From Moraxella oculi (lineage in GTDB: Bacteria > Pseudomonadota > Gammaproteobacteria > Pseudomonadales > Moraxellaceae), in contig NZ_JAMBAQ010000001.1 of the NCBI RefSeq assembly GCF_023336735.1, positions 186,001-250,000 of the forward strand: a stretch of 64,000 bases of DNA, in the 5' to 3' direction. Position numbers and translations under genes: made by a program. Below, piece after piece: positions 45,806 through 55,155 of this stretch (position 1 is its first letter; each line of letters opens with the position of its first letter). The notes below the pieces were generated by a model that ran no database searches, was not told the DNA's origin, and saw only the letters and a list, made by a program, of their open reading frames with translations.

Positions 45806-46768
45806 TTAGGGACGGTTAAGCTTACCGATCATTTTGCTAATGGACATGCCTGTTGATGACATCAATGCTTCAAAAGACGCACCCACTTGCTCTGCCAACC
45901 CAAGCTTTTCTAATAAGGTGGGCTTACTTCGTGAATGTAAGACAAAGACATCGTGCATCTCCATCAATTTCATTACATACGCATCTGATGTGCCAATTTC
46001 ATCAATCAAGCATAAGTATTTTGCATCCTTCCCAAACCAAAACTCACCTGTTGCCACTTTATTAATATCAAGACTGGAGCGATGCTTACTGACGAATTGC
46101 TTGAACAGCTCATGAATGCGATCAATATCAGCTTGATATTTTGCTCGGTCTTCGTCGGTATTCTCTCCAAATACGGTTACCGTACGCTTATGATCACCTG
46201 CGGTAAACATTTCATAACCGATGTGATGCTTTTTCATCAATTCATGAAAGTTTGGCAATTGACTGACCACGCCCACCGAGCCAATAACAGCAAAGTCTGA
46301 CGCAATGATTTGATCCGCCACACACGCCATCATGTAGCCACCACTGGCGGCAATTTTATCCACACAAACGGTCAAACTTAAGCCTGCCGACTTAATGCGT
46401 TCAAGCTGAGCTGCTGCCAAGCCATAAGCATTGACCTGACCACCACCAGATTCCAAACGCAAAACCACCTCATCGCCTTCTTTAGCATCGACAATGATGG
46501 CACTGATCTCCTCACGCAAATGCCCAACCGCACTCGCCTTAATATCACCTTCAAAGTCAAGCACATAAACCACTTTATCATTTGATGGCACATCGGATTC
46601 ACTCTCAACCTTACCGATGAGCTTACCAAAAGGCATTTTAGAAAAACACGATGTTTTCTTAGCGTTGGCACTTTTGACTTTTTCAAATTGCTTTTGGTGT
46701 TCTCGCTTGATTTTATTTAGATGAATGAGCTGTAATTCGACGGGTTTTTTTGATGAATGAAATAACAT
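45806..46768 (-). CDS. sohB: SohB-like S49 peptidase without an N-terminal membrane anchor
   Basis: A 320-aa S49-family serine peptidase. The catalytic Ser lies in AASGGYMMACVAD and the Lys in the GDHKRTVTVFG segment, as in the SohB/SppA dyad. The region VVYVLDFEGDIKASAVGHLREE onward aligns with E. coli SohB. The E. coli protein starts with a membrane helix; here the N-terminus (MLFHSSKKPVELQLIHLNK) is hydrophilic and no hydrophobic segment is found, even with the 20 codons upstream. GGAG five bases before the ATG at 46768 fixes this start. Confidence 0.88.
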   Translation of the reverse strand: MLFHSSKKPVELQLIHLNKIKREHQKQFEKVKSANAKKTSCFSKMPFGKLIGKVESESDVPSNDKVVYVLDFEGDIKASAVGHLREEISAIIVDAKEGDEVVLRLESGGGQVNAYGLAAAQLERIKSAGLSLTVCVDKIAASGGYMMACVADQIIASDFAVIGSVGVVSQLPNFHELMKKHHIGYEMFTAGDHKRTVTVFGENTDEDRAKYQADIDRIHELFKQFVSKHRSSLDINKVATGEFWFGKDAKYLCLIDEIGTSDAYVMKLMEMHDVFVLHSRSKPTLLEKLGLAEQVGASFEALMSSTGMSISKMIGKLNRP

Positions 46769-46864
46769 ATTTACTCCGTTATGATGACCATAAAAATATA
46801 CAGACTTAATGAAAGGATTGGTCATCAATATCGATAACCAACCCCATCAATCCCCTTGTTCATA

Positions 46865-48724
46865 TTAACCATTTTTTAGGTTTTTTAGACCAATGCCATG
46901 AAGCCGACCATGCTCATCCACATCTCGCACAATGAGCGACCATGAGTCATTTAGGCGTACCGCATCGCCCTTAACAGGTTCTGCTTTGAAATGGGCTAAC
47001 ATAAATTCTTCAACCGTCTGATGACTGGCCTCTCTGAGCGTCTGAACCAACTCATCATCAATCCCTGTCAACTCTGACGATCCTAATAGCGGTGTGAAAA
47101 TACTATCCAATGCACTGGTTACAGGGGCGATTGTTTTAGAAAAGCGGTTTTGGTTTTGTGAGCGAGTTGCCAGATTATAAAAAGGCAAATCCACGATGCG
47201 CACATGTGGCGACAACAGCCAATCGCCATAGAACTCACTGGTCTTTTGGTATTGGGTGGCAGAATTATTAAAGACCTTAGCAATACTTGCTGCCCAATCT
47301 CCAGAAAGTGCATACCAAACGATATCACCCACTTTTAGTGCGGTATCTTCATTCACGCTTACCAAATAACCATCTCTAACCACGGCAAAGACAGCGATGT
47401 CTTTACGATTAACCTTAGTTGAGATGCTTTGTGGATGACGACCAATCGCAAAAGCTCCGGGCTTGACCTCAAACTCATACAAGGTAATATTTGCCTGATC
47501 CCCCACCCAAATTTCATGTTCTGCTTTGGGTTCGGTGTCAGTAGGTACCCAAACATTAAAAGCTCGAGACATGAACGGAATGGTCGCTCCTTGTGCCAGC
47601 AATGATAAGATGACAACACCAAAAACAATATTGAAAGCCAAGTCCGCCCCTTCCACACCACTCATCACAGGTATGAGTGCCAGCGTGATGGGGACAGCAC
47701 CACGCAGACCGACCCATGAAATAAAACCAATCTCTTTTGGGCGAAAACCAAAAGGCAACAGACTGGTAGACACTGCAAGAGGTCGAGCAATGAATAACAA
47801 AAATAAGAAAATCATCAACGCATAAGGCCACTCTTCAAGCATTCTTGATGGGGACACAAGCAAACCAAGCACCACAAAAAGCACCGCCTGCGATAGCCAA
47901 GCAAAACTATCCATCACACGCAAGACATGCTCCGTCGCACGCACTTTGGTATTACCGATGGCAATGCCTGCCAAATATACTGCCAAAAACCCACTACCAC
48001 CAAACAAATTGGTCGCACCAAACACCGCCATTCCTGCCGACATGATTAAAATGGCATACATCCCTTCTGCCAAATGTATTTTGGGCAGTAATTGAGAAAG
48101 CAACCAGCCAGCCAATGCACCCAACAACAGACCAATGCCAATTTGTTGCAATAGCATCAACAAGATACCCCAAATGGTTTGACTGGCAGGGTCAATATTC
48201 ATGGCTATCATCACGGTAACCAATAAAATTGCCATTGGGTCGTTGGCACCTGACTCAAGCTCTAAGGTTGCTTGTACACGATCATTGAGTTTGACGCCTC
48301 CATGACGCAATAGGCTAAAAACCGCTGCTGCATCTGTTGAGCCCACAATCGCTGCCATTAAAAGACCCAATCGCCAATCAACACCCAACAACCAAGTTAC
48401 AAAAACACCCAAGGCGACTACCGTAGCAAGCACCCCCCAAGTCGCCAAAGCGATTGCAGGCTTTAAACCAACCCTAAACGATTTAAAAGAGGTACGCAAA
48501 CCACCATCAAGCAAGATGCACGCCAGTGCGGCCTGTCCAATAAAGTTAGCCATCGAGTATTCTTCAAATCGAATACCAATCACCCCTTCTTCACCCGCCA
48601 ACATGCCGACACCCAGAAAGAATAATAACAAAGGAACGCCAAGTCTGGCTGACAATGTGCTGGTCATAATACTAACAAAAATCAGCAAAGAGGTGACCAA
48701 ATAAATGATATTTAGGGTGTCCAT
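46865..48724 (-). CDS. cvrA: CvrA/NhaP2-type potassium/proton antiporter
   Basis: A 619-aa CPA1-family antiporter. About 12 membrane helices cover residues 5-400, with the ion-site pattern SGANDPMAILL (Asp) near residue 157. A cytoplasmic TrkA-C/RCK_C domain follows at about 420-500 (FAIGRHPQSISTKVNR), and then a C-terminal CorC_HlyC-like domain, as in NhaP2/CvrA. The length equals that of E. coli CvrA (578 aa) plus a short tail. Such exporters protect cells from excess potassium. It is divergent from aspS. Confidence 0.92.
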   Translation of the reverse strand: MDTLNIIYLVTSLLIFVSIMTSTLSARLGVPLLLFFLGVGMLAGEEGVIGIRFEEYSMANFIGQAALACILLDGGLRTSFKSFRVGLKPAIALATWGVLATVVALGVFVTWLLGVDWRLGLLMAAIVGSTDAAAVFSLLRHGGVKLNDRVQATLELESGANDPMAILLVTVMIAMNIDPASQTIWGILLMLLQQIGIGLLLGALAGWLLSQLLPKIHLAEGMYAILIMSAGMAVFGATNLFGGSGFLAVYLAGIAIGNTKVRATEHVLRVMDSFAWLSQAVLFVVLGLLVSPSRMLEEWPYALMIFLFLLFIARPLAVSTSLLPFGFRPKEIGFISWVGLRGAVPITLALIPVMSGVEGADLAFNIVFGVVILSLLAQGATIPFMSRAFNVWVPTDTEPKAEHEIWVGDQANITLYEFEVKPGAFAIGRHPQSISTKVNRKDIAVFAVVRDGYLVSVNEDTALKVGDIVWYALSGDWAASIAKVFNNSATQYQKTSEFYGDWLLSPHVRIVDLPFYNLATRSQNQNRFSKTIAPVTSALDSIFTPLLGSSELTGIDDELVQTLREASHQTVEEFMLAHFKAEPVKGDAVRLNDSWSLIVRDVDEHGRLHGIGLKNLKNG

Positions 48725-49049
48725 CGGCTTATCAGATCTCCTTAGATGGTGAATGCAATGATCTAAATTTAACTTGCAATCGTATCACATTATCCAACCT
48801 AATTTCCATCAAAAAATTCATTTATTTAATGGAATTTTTCAGCATTTGCCAACACAATAGATGTTGGTATGACCATCGGTAGTTGCAGGCAATCTTGCTT
48901 TTTAGTTTTTGTAGAAAATTTTACATTTTTAACAAAATTTTGTGAAATTTTAATTAACATTTTGGCATAATTTTGCTAAAATCCTAAAATACTTTTTAAA
49001 AATCATTCAATTTTTTTTAATTTTTTATAAATTTTAAGGCAAGTAACTT
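48725..49049. other. AT-rich divergent promoter region of cvrA and aspS
   Basis: No gene is present in 325 bp. It contains the perfect palindrome ACAAAATTTTGT (48932-48943) and the aspS promoter. Confidence 0.6.
48954..48982 (+). promoter_or_regulatory. aspS promoter
   Basis: -35 TTAACA (48954-48959), 17-bp spacer, TGC extension and -10 TAAAAT (48977-48982). The leader would be about 60 bases. Confidence 0.6.
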
Positions 49050-50846
49050 ATGATGCGTAGTCATTATTGCGGTCTTGTGACCGAAGAACTCATCGACCAA
49101 ACCATCACCATTGCAGGCTGGGTACATCGTCGTCGTGATCATGGCGGTGTCATTTTTCTAGATATGCGCGACCGTGAAGGATTGCTCCAAGTCGTCATCG
49201 ATCCAGATACGCCAGAAGCATTTGCCACTGCCGATGCCGCTCGCTCTGAATATCTATTAAAAATCACTGGTCGTGTCCGTCGTCGCTATGAAGGCACTGA
49301 AAATGACAGCATGACCAGCGGTCAGGTTGAGCTTTTGGGCAAAGAAATTGAGTTGCTTGCCAAAGCAGAGACACCGCCATTTCCTTTGAACGACGACAAT
49401 ATTACTGTGTCAGAAGAACTGCGTTTAAAATATCGCTTCTTGGACATTCGTCGCCCAGAAATGCTCGACCGCCTACGCTTTCGTTCAAAAGTAACCAGTC
49501 TGATTCGCAACTATTTAGACGAACACGGATTTTTAGATGTTGAGACACCCATCTTAACTCGTGCCACCCCAGAAGGTGCGCGTGACTATCTGGTGCCAAG
49601 TCGTGTATCTAATGGCGACTTTTATGCCCTGCCACAATCACCACAGTTGTTCAAGCAATTATTGATGGTGGGTGGCATCGATCGCTATTACCAAATTGCC
49701 AAGTGCTTTCGTGATGAAGATTTGCGTGCTGATCGTCAGCCAGAGTTCACCCAAATTGATATTGAAACTTCATTTTTAGATGATAATGACATCATGGATT
49801 TGATGGAAGGAATGACCATCAAACTCTTTGATGAACTGTTGGGTGTGAAATTTGACAAATTCATTCGCATGCCTTATGCAGAAGCGATGCGTGATTACGC
49901 TTCTGATAAACCAGATTTACGCATACCGCTCAAACTGATTGATGTGGCAGATTTGATGAGGAATGTTGAATTCAAAGTATTCTCTCAACCAGCCCAAGAT
50001 CCAAAAGGTCGTGTTGTCGCTTTGCGTGTGCCAAATGGTGCAGAAATTAGCCGCAAACAAATTGATGAGTATACGAAGTTTGTTGGCATCTATGGGGCTA
50101 AGGGCTTGGCATATATCAAGGTTAATGATGCAAACAACATCAATAATGGCGTTGATAAAGAATCAGGCTTGCAATCACCAATCATCAAAAACATGACCGA
50201 TGAAGTACTAAGCGAGCTTATCTGTCGCACTGGTGCTCAATCTGGCGACATCATCTTCTTTGGCGCTGACAAAGCCAAAGTTGTCAATGACGCCATGGGT
50301 GCGTTGCGTGTTAAGCTTGGTCATGATCTTAACATGCTAACACAAGAATGGGCGCCACTATGGGTTGTTGATTTTCCAATGTTTGAAGAGACAGATGACG
50401 GGAAATGGACATCAGTACATCATCCATTCACTCTACCAAAATCAAGTGTTGAGGAAGTCAAATCCAACCCTGGTGAAGCATTATCTGTTGCCTATGATAT
50501 GGTATTAAATGGCACAGAAATTGGCGGCGGTTCGTTGCGTATCTATACACTAGAGATGCAAAAAGCCATCTTTGAGGCACTGGGCATCTCAGAAGAAGAA
50601 GCAGAAGAGAAGTTCAGCTTCCTATTAAATGCCCTAAAATACGGTGCGCCTCCACATGGTGGTTTGGCATTCGGACTTGACCGTCTTGTGATGCTCATGA
50701 CCGACTCCACCTCCATTCGTGATGTCATCGCTTTCCCAAAAACTAAGACTGCCGAATGCCCACTTACTCAAGCTCCTGCATGCGTAGATAACAAGCAGTT
50801 GCGTGAATTAGGACTGCGCATTCGTGATAAAGATAAAGCCGAATAA
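49050..50846 (+). CDS. aspS: Aspartate--tRNA ligase
   Basis: A 598-aa bacterial-type class IIb AspRS. The N-terminal OB-fold (about residues 1-110) is followed by motif 1, then [16 protein letters not shown] and motif 2 ([20 protein letters not shown]). The bacterial GAD insertion lies at about residues 285-420, and motif 3 ([13 protein letters not shown]) is at the end. E. coli AspS has 590 aa. AAGG precedes the ATG. Whether it also charges tRNA-Asn cannot be decided from this window. Confidence 0.97.
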   Translation: MMRSHYCGLVTEELIDQTITIAGWVHRRRDHGGVIFLDMRDREGLLQVVIDPDTPEAFATADAARSEYLLKITGRVRRRYEGTENDSMTSGQVELLGKEIELLAKAETPPFPLNDDNITVSEELRLKYRFLDIRRPEMLDRLRFRSKVTSLIRNYLDEHGFLDVETPILTRATPEGARDYLVPSRVSNGDFYALPQSPQLFKQLLMVGGIDRYYQIAKCFRDEDLRADRQPEFTQIDIETSFLDDNDIMDLMEGMTIKLFDELLGVKFDKFIRMPYAEAMRDYASDKPDLRIPLKLIDVADLMRNVEFKVFSQPAQDPKGRVVALRVPNGAEISRKQIDEYTKFVGIYGAKGLAYIKVNDANNINNGVDKESGLQSPIIKNMTDEVLSELICRTGAQSGDIIFFGADKAKVVNDAMGALRVKLGHDLNMLTQEWAPLWVVDFPMFEETDDGKWTSVHHPFTLPKSSVEEVKSNPGEALSVAYDMVLNGTEIGGGSLRIYTLEMQKAIFEALGISEEEAEEKFSFLLNALKYGAPPHGGLAFGLDRLVMLMTDSTSIRDVIAFPKTKTAECPLTQAPACVDNKQLRELGLRIRDKDKAE

Positions 50847-50876
50847 AATGATACTGACTTTGGCTGCATCTGTTCA

Positions 50877-51806
50877 ATGTCAATATTAAGAACTCTCCGA
50901 TTCGTGCCATCGTCTTGCTTACGGGCTTTGGCACGCATGGGTGCGTCTACTGCTCGCATCACAAATGCCAGCATTTATCGCAGCATCCGTAAGAATTTCG
51001 TACTGGTAAGACCTTATTTATCCGATAGTAAGCGAGATGAATTGGCCATCACGACACTAACCAATCAACTGCTTAGTAGTGCCGATAGCCTAAAAAGCTG
51101 GTCAATGTCGCCATCATGGTCAATCAAGCAAATTAAGGCCGTACATAACTTCGATATCCTGCAACAAGGCTTATCCGATCCCAATGGCATGCTTGCCATC
51201 GTTCCTCACATTGGCACTTGGGAAATGATGAACGCATGGCTTAATCAATTCGGTAAGCCAGTCATCATGTATAAACCCGCCAAGTCCCAACTTGTAGATG
51301 AGTTCATTTTACAAGGTCGCCAAAGACTCAATGCCACACTCGTCCCAACAGACAGCACAGGCGTTAAAGCGATTTATAAAACCTTAAAACAAGGTGGATT
51401 TAGCATCATTTTACCTGATCATGTGCCTGATGTTTCAGGCGGAGTCATTGCACCTTTTTTTGGCATACCGACATTGACCAGCACGCTCGCCATCAAACTT
51501 GCCCAAAAAACACGGTGTAGCCTAGTGGGTTTGAGTTGCATCCGTCGTGACGACGGTGACGGCTTTGATGTATTTTGTTATCAACTTGACAATCCCATTT
51601 TATATGATAAAGACACAAGCCGTGCTGTTACAGCATTGAATGATGCAATGCAAAGCATGATTGAAAATCATTTTGAGCATTATATGTGGGGCTACCGCCG
51701 ATTCAAATTTACCCCTTTTGGTGATAATCCTTATCTATTGACAGAATCCCAGCTATTGCAAAAAATCCATGCCCATTTGAACAACCAATCCAAGGAAAGC
51801 TCATGA
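50877..51806 (+). CDS. LpxL/HtrB-family lipid A acyltransferase
   Basis: A 309-aa late acyltransferase of lipid A biosynthesis. The catalytic HX4E motif (PHIGTWEMMN) is near residues 112-117, the fatty-acyl RGG-like region GVKAIYKTLKQGG is at about 165, and DHVPDVSGG is conserved. There is only a weak hydrophobic N-terminus. It begins 30 bases after aspS in the same direction and overlaps the next gene by four bases (ATGA), implying a joint LOS-related function. LpxL and LpxM cannot be separated by sight. Confidence 0.88.
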   Translation: MSILRTLRFVPSSCLRALARMGASTARITNASIYRSIRKNFVLVRPYLSDSKRDELAITTLTNQLLSSADSLKSWSMSPSWSIKQIKAVHNFDILQQGLSDPNGMLAIVPHIGTWEMMNAWLNQFGKPVIMYKPAKSQLVDEFILQGRQRLNATLVPTDSTGVKAIYKTLKQGGFSIILPDHVPDVSGGVIAPFFGIPTLTSTLAIKLAQKTRCSLVGLSCIRRDDGDGFDVFCYQLDNPILYDKDTSRAVTALNDAMQSMIENHFEHYMWGYRRFKFTPFGDNPYLLTESQLLQKIHAHLNNQSKESS

Positions 51807-52549
51807 CTGACACCAATTACATCATCTGTATGAAATGGGGCACAAAGTATGGTGCGGAATATGTCAATCGCTTATATAACATGGTTGAGCGTAACATGAC
51901 ACTGCCCTTTAGCTTTGTATGCCTGACTGATGATACCACAGGCATTCGAAATGAGGTACAGTGTTATCCAATTCCAGAGCTTAACATACCAAGCAACATT
52001 CCTGAGCGTGGCTGGAAAAAGCTGACAACTTTCAAACCCGACTTGTACAATCTAAAAGGTACAGCGTTGTTTTTAGACATTGATATTGTGATTGTGGACA
52101 ACATCGATTGTTTCTTTACTCACCAAGCTGAATATGATGACAGCGTACTCATCATTCGTGATTGGAAAAAACCTTGGCGTAAGGTGGGTAATTCTTCAGT
52201 ATATCGCTTTAAGGTTGGTTATGGCACTTACCCAAATTTATTGCAATATTTTGAACAAAATTTTGAAAAAATCCGTTCACAAGTGCGTCATGAACAGGCA
52301 TTTTTATCCAACTATCTGCGTCAATATCATCACTTAGAATATTGGGACGCCGCATGGTGTGTCAGTTACAAATACCACTGCCTGCACAACATTCCATTAG
52401 CATACTTTAAGCCACCAATCAAGCCAAAAGATGCCAAAATCATCATCTTTCATGGCGAAATCAATCCACCAGACGCCATCAAAGGTGGTGGGGGTAAATG
52501 GTATCGGCACGTTCTTCCCAGCCAATGGATTAAAGAAGCTTGGCAATGA
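51803..52549 (+). CDS. Putative glycosyltransferase translationally coupled to the lipid A acyltransferase
   Basis: A 248-aa soluble protein that resembles GT-A glycosyltransferases. The core MKWGTKYGAEYVNRLYNMV, FVCLTDDTTG and a DxD-type motif in ALFLDIDIVIVDNID (near residue 95) fit a nucleotide-sugar/metal site. Near the end HGEINPPDA resembles the C-terminal metal-binding His of GT8-like enzymes. It overlaps lpxL by four bases, so a role in lipooligosaccharide assembly is likely. The donor sugar and acceptor are unknown, and I do not recognise a named family. Confidence 0.7.
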   Translation: MTDTNYIICMKWGTKYGAEYVNRLYNMVERNMTLPFSFVCLTDDTTGIRNEVQCYPIPELNIPSNIPERGWKKLTTFKPDLYNLKGTALFLDIDIVIVDNIDCFFTHQAEYDDSVLIIRDWKKPWRKVGNSSVYRFKVGYGTYPNLLQYFEQNFEKIRSQVRHEQAFLSNYLRQYHHLEYWDAAWCVSYKYHCLHNIPLAYFKPPIKPKDAKIIIFHGEINPPDAIKGGGGKWYRHVLPSQWIKEAWQ

Positions 52550-52573
52550 ACATACTCACCAGTAATTAAAAAT

Positions 52574-52601
52574 AAAAAGCACCTTTTTTAAGGTGCTTTT
52601 T
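52574..52601. terminator. Terminator after the glycosyltransferase gene
   Basis: Stem AAAAAGCACCTT / AAGGTGCTTTTT. It probably also serves the convergent RHH gene, whose stop is six bases away. Confidence 0.87.
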
Positions 52602-52606
52602 AATCA

Positions 52607-52777
52607 TTAACGCTTAAACATATCGCCTTGGCGATTTTTTTTGACATACTCAATCATGCAATCTCGCAACAACTGACTTGCTGTACGATTATTATCTCGT
52701 GCTGCTTGTTTGAACTGCTCAACCAAGTTTTTATCAACACGCATATTAAATGTGGTCTGTTCACCATTTAGTGCCAT
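52607..52777 (-). CDS. Small ribbon-helix-helix protein (orphan antitoxin-like)
   Basis: A 56-aa protein (MALNGEQTTFNMRVDKNLVE...). The beta strand TTFNMRVD, helix KNLVEQFKQAARDNNRT and helix ASQLLRDCMIEYVKKN form a ribbon-helix-helix fold. It resembles RHH antitoxins (ParD/RelB/DinJ-type) and Arc repressors. There is no adjacent toxin gene: the neighbours are the convergent glycosyltransferase and the upstream DUF3360 gene. It may be an autonomous DNA-binding regulator. A near-consensus promoter lies upstream. Confidence 0.75.
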   Translation of the reverse strand: MALNGEQTTFNMRVDKNLVEQFKQAARDNNRTASQLLRDCMIEYVKKNRQGDMFKR

Positions 52778-52812
52778 GAATCTCTGCCTGTAAAGTTTGA
52801 TAAAAATTGGAA

Positions 52813-52840
52813 ATTATAACAATATCCATAAAATTTTCAA
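52813..52840 (-). promoter_or_regulatory. Strong promoter of the RHH gene
   Basis: On the minus strand: -35 TTGAAA (52840-52835), 16-bp spacer, TGT extension and -10 TATAAT (52818-52813). A short repeat AGTAT-TG-ATACT (52840-52851) overlaps the -35 and could be an operator. Confidence 0.65.
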
Positions 52841-52896
52841 GTATTGATACTCACTTTATCCGTTTTTTTCTGGATTTGGCGTTTTTAATAATAAAA

Positions 52897-52925
52897 AACC
52901 ACTCAGGATTTGAGTGTTTTTATTA
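52897..52925 (-). terminator. Rho-independent terminator of the DUF3360 gene
   Basis: On the minus strand CACTCA / TGAGTG with a 5-base loop, followed by GTTTTTTATT. Confidence 0.75.
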
Positions 52926-52944
52926 TGTTGGTTGGTATGACAAC

Positions 52945-54462
52945 TCATACACGAAATTGTGGCAAGAAAGCCTCTATGCCTGGGAACATACCGACCGCAC
53001 CCATTGCCAAGCATAAAATGACAAATCCGATGAGTGGAATCATCACGCGACCAGAAAAACCCAAAGAACGGCTGCGTTCTTTATCACCGATCAAGCCCAG
53101 ATTATCCAACAGCATGGTTAAAGACCAGCCAAAGACAGGATTGACCAACGCCGATGCAAAGACAACAATCGCTGCCGATTGAGTTGTTTTGCCCTTACGA
53201 GTCATTTCCATGCCCGCTTCAAGCAATGGCACAAACACCGCAACAATCAACGCAGTAGATAGCACAGGCTGCCATACTGCCAAATCCATCGGATAGCCCC
53301 AAATCGCCACCACAATACAAAATAAGGCCGTCAGCACCGCACCAGCAGGGATTGCACGCTTAGCAATCGCCGCAGGGACGATATAAGTACCCCATGAGGA
53401 AGTGAAGTTTGCCCCACCCATTGCCGAGCCAATCGCTTGACGCACCGAACAAGTTACCATGGTATCATCAATATTCATGTGGGTGCGTTCAGATCGTGGC
53501 GGATAGCTGATTTTTTGAAATACTTGATGACCTAAAAAATCAGGCGACCACATGGCAACCGCCAACACTGCAAATGGGAATGCTACAATATATGCTTTTA
53601 AATCTGGCAAACCAAGCGTCCAGCCTGTATTTTCACCCCACCAATACATTGGGCTAAGTGGCGGTAACCCAGGTGCGGTTTTAAATTCAAAAGGTGCGCC
53701 TAAAGCAAATGCCAGCACGCCTGCCATGGCACACCCTATTGGCACAGCCAGCCAGCGTTTTTGCCAATGTTCAAGCAGTGCATACATGATGATTGTTGCT
53801 ACAATGATGACAAAAGCAATATGGGGCAAACCAATCTTATCCGCCCAAGCAATCATCGCCTTGACCTGCCCTATCGTACCGACAAATCCCAAATACAGCA
53901 AAAGACCGCCTGCCACTCCGTTACTGGTAAGCCTTGCCATGAGACTACCGCCCTTACACAAGGCTAAAATAATCCCAAAAGCCCCCATCAGAATACCAAA
54001 AGCAAGCGGATGACCGCCTGCCGCAACCACGATGGGAATCAATGGCAAAAGAGGGCCGTGTGTGCCAGGTAGGTTTGAAGTTGGTAAAATGAATCCGGAA
54101 AATAGCAGAACCAAAAAAGCCGCAATGAGCATTTCATAGCGCACATTTTCAAGAACAAATGCGTCTGACAGCCCCAAAGGAGCGGCGAAAGCTGCTGCCA
54201 TTGCACCCACCATGACAATTTTACCAATGGTGCCAGCAAGTGCAGGAATGGTATCTTCTATTTCAAAACGATAATCACGGAATGGCAGATTGATGCCCCA
54301 GCGTTTTGGCTGCATGATTTGCAACTCGTGTTCTAAATACTCGTTGCGCGTGGCAAAGCTTGAACTTGGTTTATGCAACTCAGCGTAGCTTTTACCGCCC
54401 AAATCACTCAATGAGCCATTACCTGCGACAGAATCATCAATCGAATCAATTGCATCACTCAC
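52945..54462 (-). CDS. DUF3360-family polytopic membrane protein (NCS2-like)
   Basis: A 505-aa inner-membrane protein with about 11-13 helices. A long hydrophilic N-terminus (about 75 residues) precedes the first helix. The core (TSNLPGTHGPLLPLIPIVVA, FTSSWGTYIVPAAIAKRAI segments) resembles the DUF3360 family, which is related to the NCS2/SulP transporter superfamily. The transported ligand is unknown. It starts with GTG, eight bases after AAGGAG. I am fairly but not fully sure of the family name. Confidence 0.65.
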   Translation of the reverse strand: MSDAIDSIDDSVAGNGSLSDLGGKSYAELHKPSSSFATRNEYLEHELQIMQPKRWGINLPFRDYRFEIEDTIPALAGTIGKIVMVGAMAAAFAAPLGLSDAFVLENVRYEMLIAAFLVLLFSGFILPTSNLPGTHGPLLPLIPIVVAAGGHPLAFGILMGAFGIILALCKGGSLMARLTSNGVAGGLLLYLGFVGTIGQVKAMIAWADKIGLPHIAFVIIVATIIMYALLEHWQKRWLAVPIGCAMAGVLAFALGAPFEFKTAPGLPPLSPMYWWGENTGWTLGLPDLKAYIVAFPFAVLAVAMWSPDFLGHQVFQKISYPPRSERTHMNIDDTMVTCSVRQAIGSAMGGANFTSSWGTYIVPAAIAKRAIPAGAVLTALFCIVVAIWGYPMDLAVWQPVLSTALIVAVFVPLLEAGMEMTRKGKTTQSAAIVVFASALVNPVFGWSLTMLLDNLGLIGDKERSRSLGFSGRVMIPLIGFVILCLAMGAVGMFPGIEAFLPQFRV

Positions 54463-54622
54463 AATACATACTCCTTAACATTGTGATGACTAAGATGCCC
54501 AAATCCCTGTTCTCTTCATCTTTTTTGATGCCAAAAGAACATATTTAGACATCGCTCATTATATTATTACATTCAAGTATGGCAAGTTGATGTTTTGTGC
54601 ATTTCTAAAAATAACCAAACCA

Positions 54623-54787
54623 ATGACCGACAATCCCAAACATCCAAGATATGTCTATTGGCATGGCGATGATGACATCGAGATTTGTTCATTTTTTGAA
54701 ATCTCTACAAATCATGATTGCACACACTTAGCGGTGATTATAGCTTGCTTTTTTGCTTCTGTCATGCTTTATTTTTTTAAATTGTAA
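54623..54787 (+). CDS. Possible small membrane protein
   Basis: A 54-codon frame (also open to an ATG at 54587). Its N-terminal part is charged (YVYWHGDDDIEICSFFE), with one C-terminal hydrophobic helix (LAVIIACFFASVMLYFF). No Shine-Dalgarno precedes it and I recognise no family. It may be a real small tail-anchored protein or chance. Confidence 0.25.
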   Translation: MTDNPKHPRYVYWHGDDDIEICSFFEISTNHDCTHLAVIIACFFASVMLYFFKL

Positions 54788-54824
54788 ATAAAATTCACAT
54801 TTCAACGACCAAATGATGACTTTA

Positions 54825-54833
54825 TGGTACAAT
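54825..54833 (+). promoter_or_regulatory. Extended -10 promoter of yacG
   Basis: TGG-TACAAT, 47 bases before the yacG start; no good -35 is visible. Confidence 0.5.
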
Positions 54834-54879
54834 AAAGAACCACAATCGTTTAAATAAACAAACATACCCGATCATCTCA

Positions 54880-55068
54880 ATGACCAAGCACATCACCTAC
54901 CCCTGCCCCACCTGCAAAAAACCAACTTTATGGCACAACAACCCAGCCAAGCCCTTTTGTTCTAAACGCTGTCGATTGATTGACTTGGGCGAATGGGCAT
55001 CTGAGCGTTATAAGATTGCCAGCTTAGACACACCATTTAGCGATGAGACGAACCCAAAAGACCGTTAA
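54880..55068 (+). CDS. yacG: DNA gyrase inhibitor YacG
   Basis: A 62-aa zinc-ribbon protein with the four zinc-binding Cys (CPTCKK and CSKRCR). The gyrase-inhibiting middle [12 protein letters not shown] is conserved. In E. coli, YacG binds GyrB and blocks gyrase. The length is typical. coaE and yacF, its usual neighbours, are not present here. The stop is 87 bases before the phospholipase gene. Confidence 0.92.
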   Translation: MTKHITYPCPTCKKPTLWHNNPAKPFCSKRCRLIDLGEWASERYKIASLDTPFSDETNPKDR

Positions 55069-55155
55069 CGACCAAGCGGTATGTGCAGATGTGAGTCATC
55101 AATCGTTAGTTCAGCTATCAACAAACTCACCGCACCATTTAATCCGATTTTCATC

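Larger units (their letters stand above)
54463..54879. other. DUF3360-yacG intergenic region
   Basis: Of 417 bp, only the doubtful small frame at 54623-54787 could be a gene. An extended -10 for yacG (TGG-TACAAT) sits at 54825-54833. The DUF3360 leader lies on the opposite strand. Confidence 0.5.
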
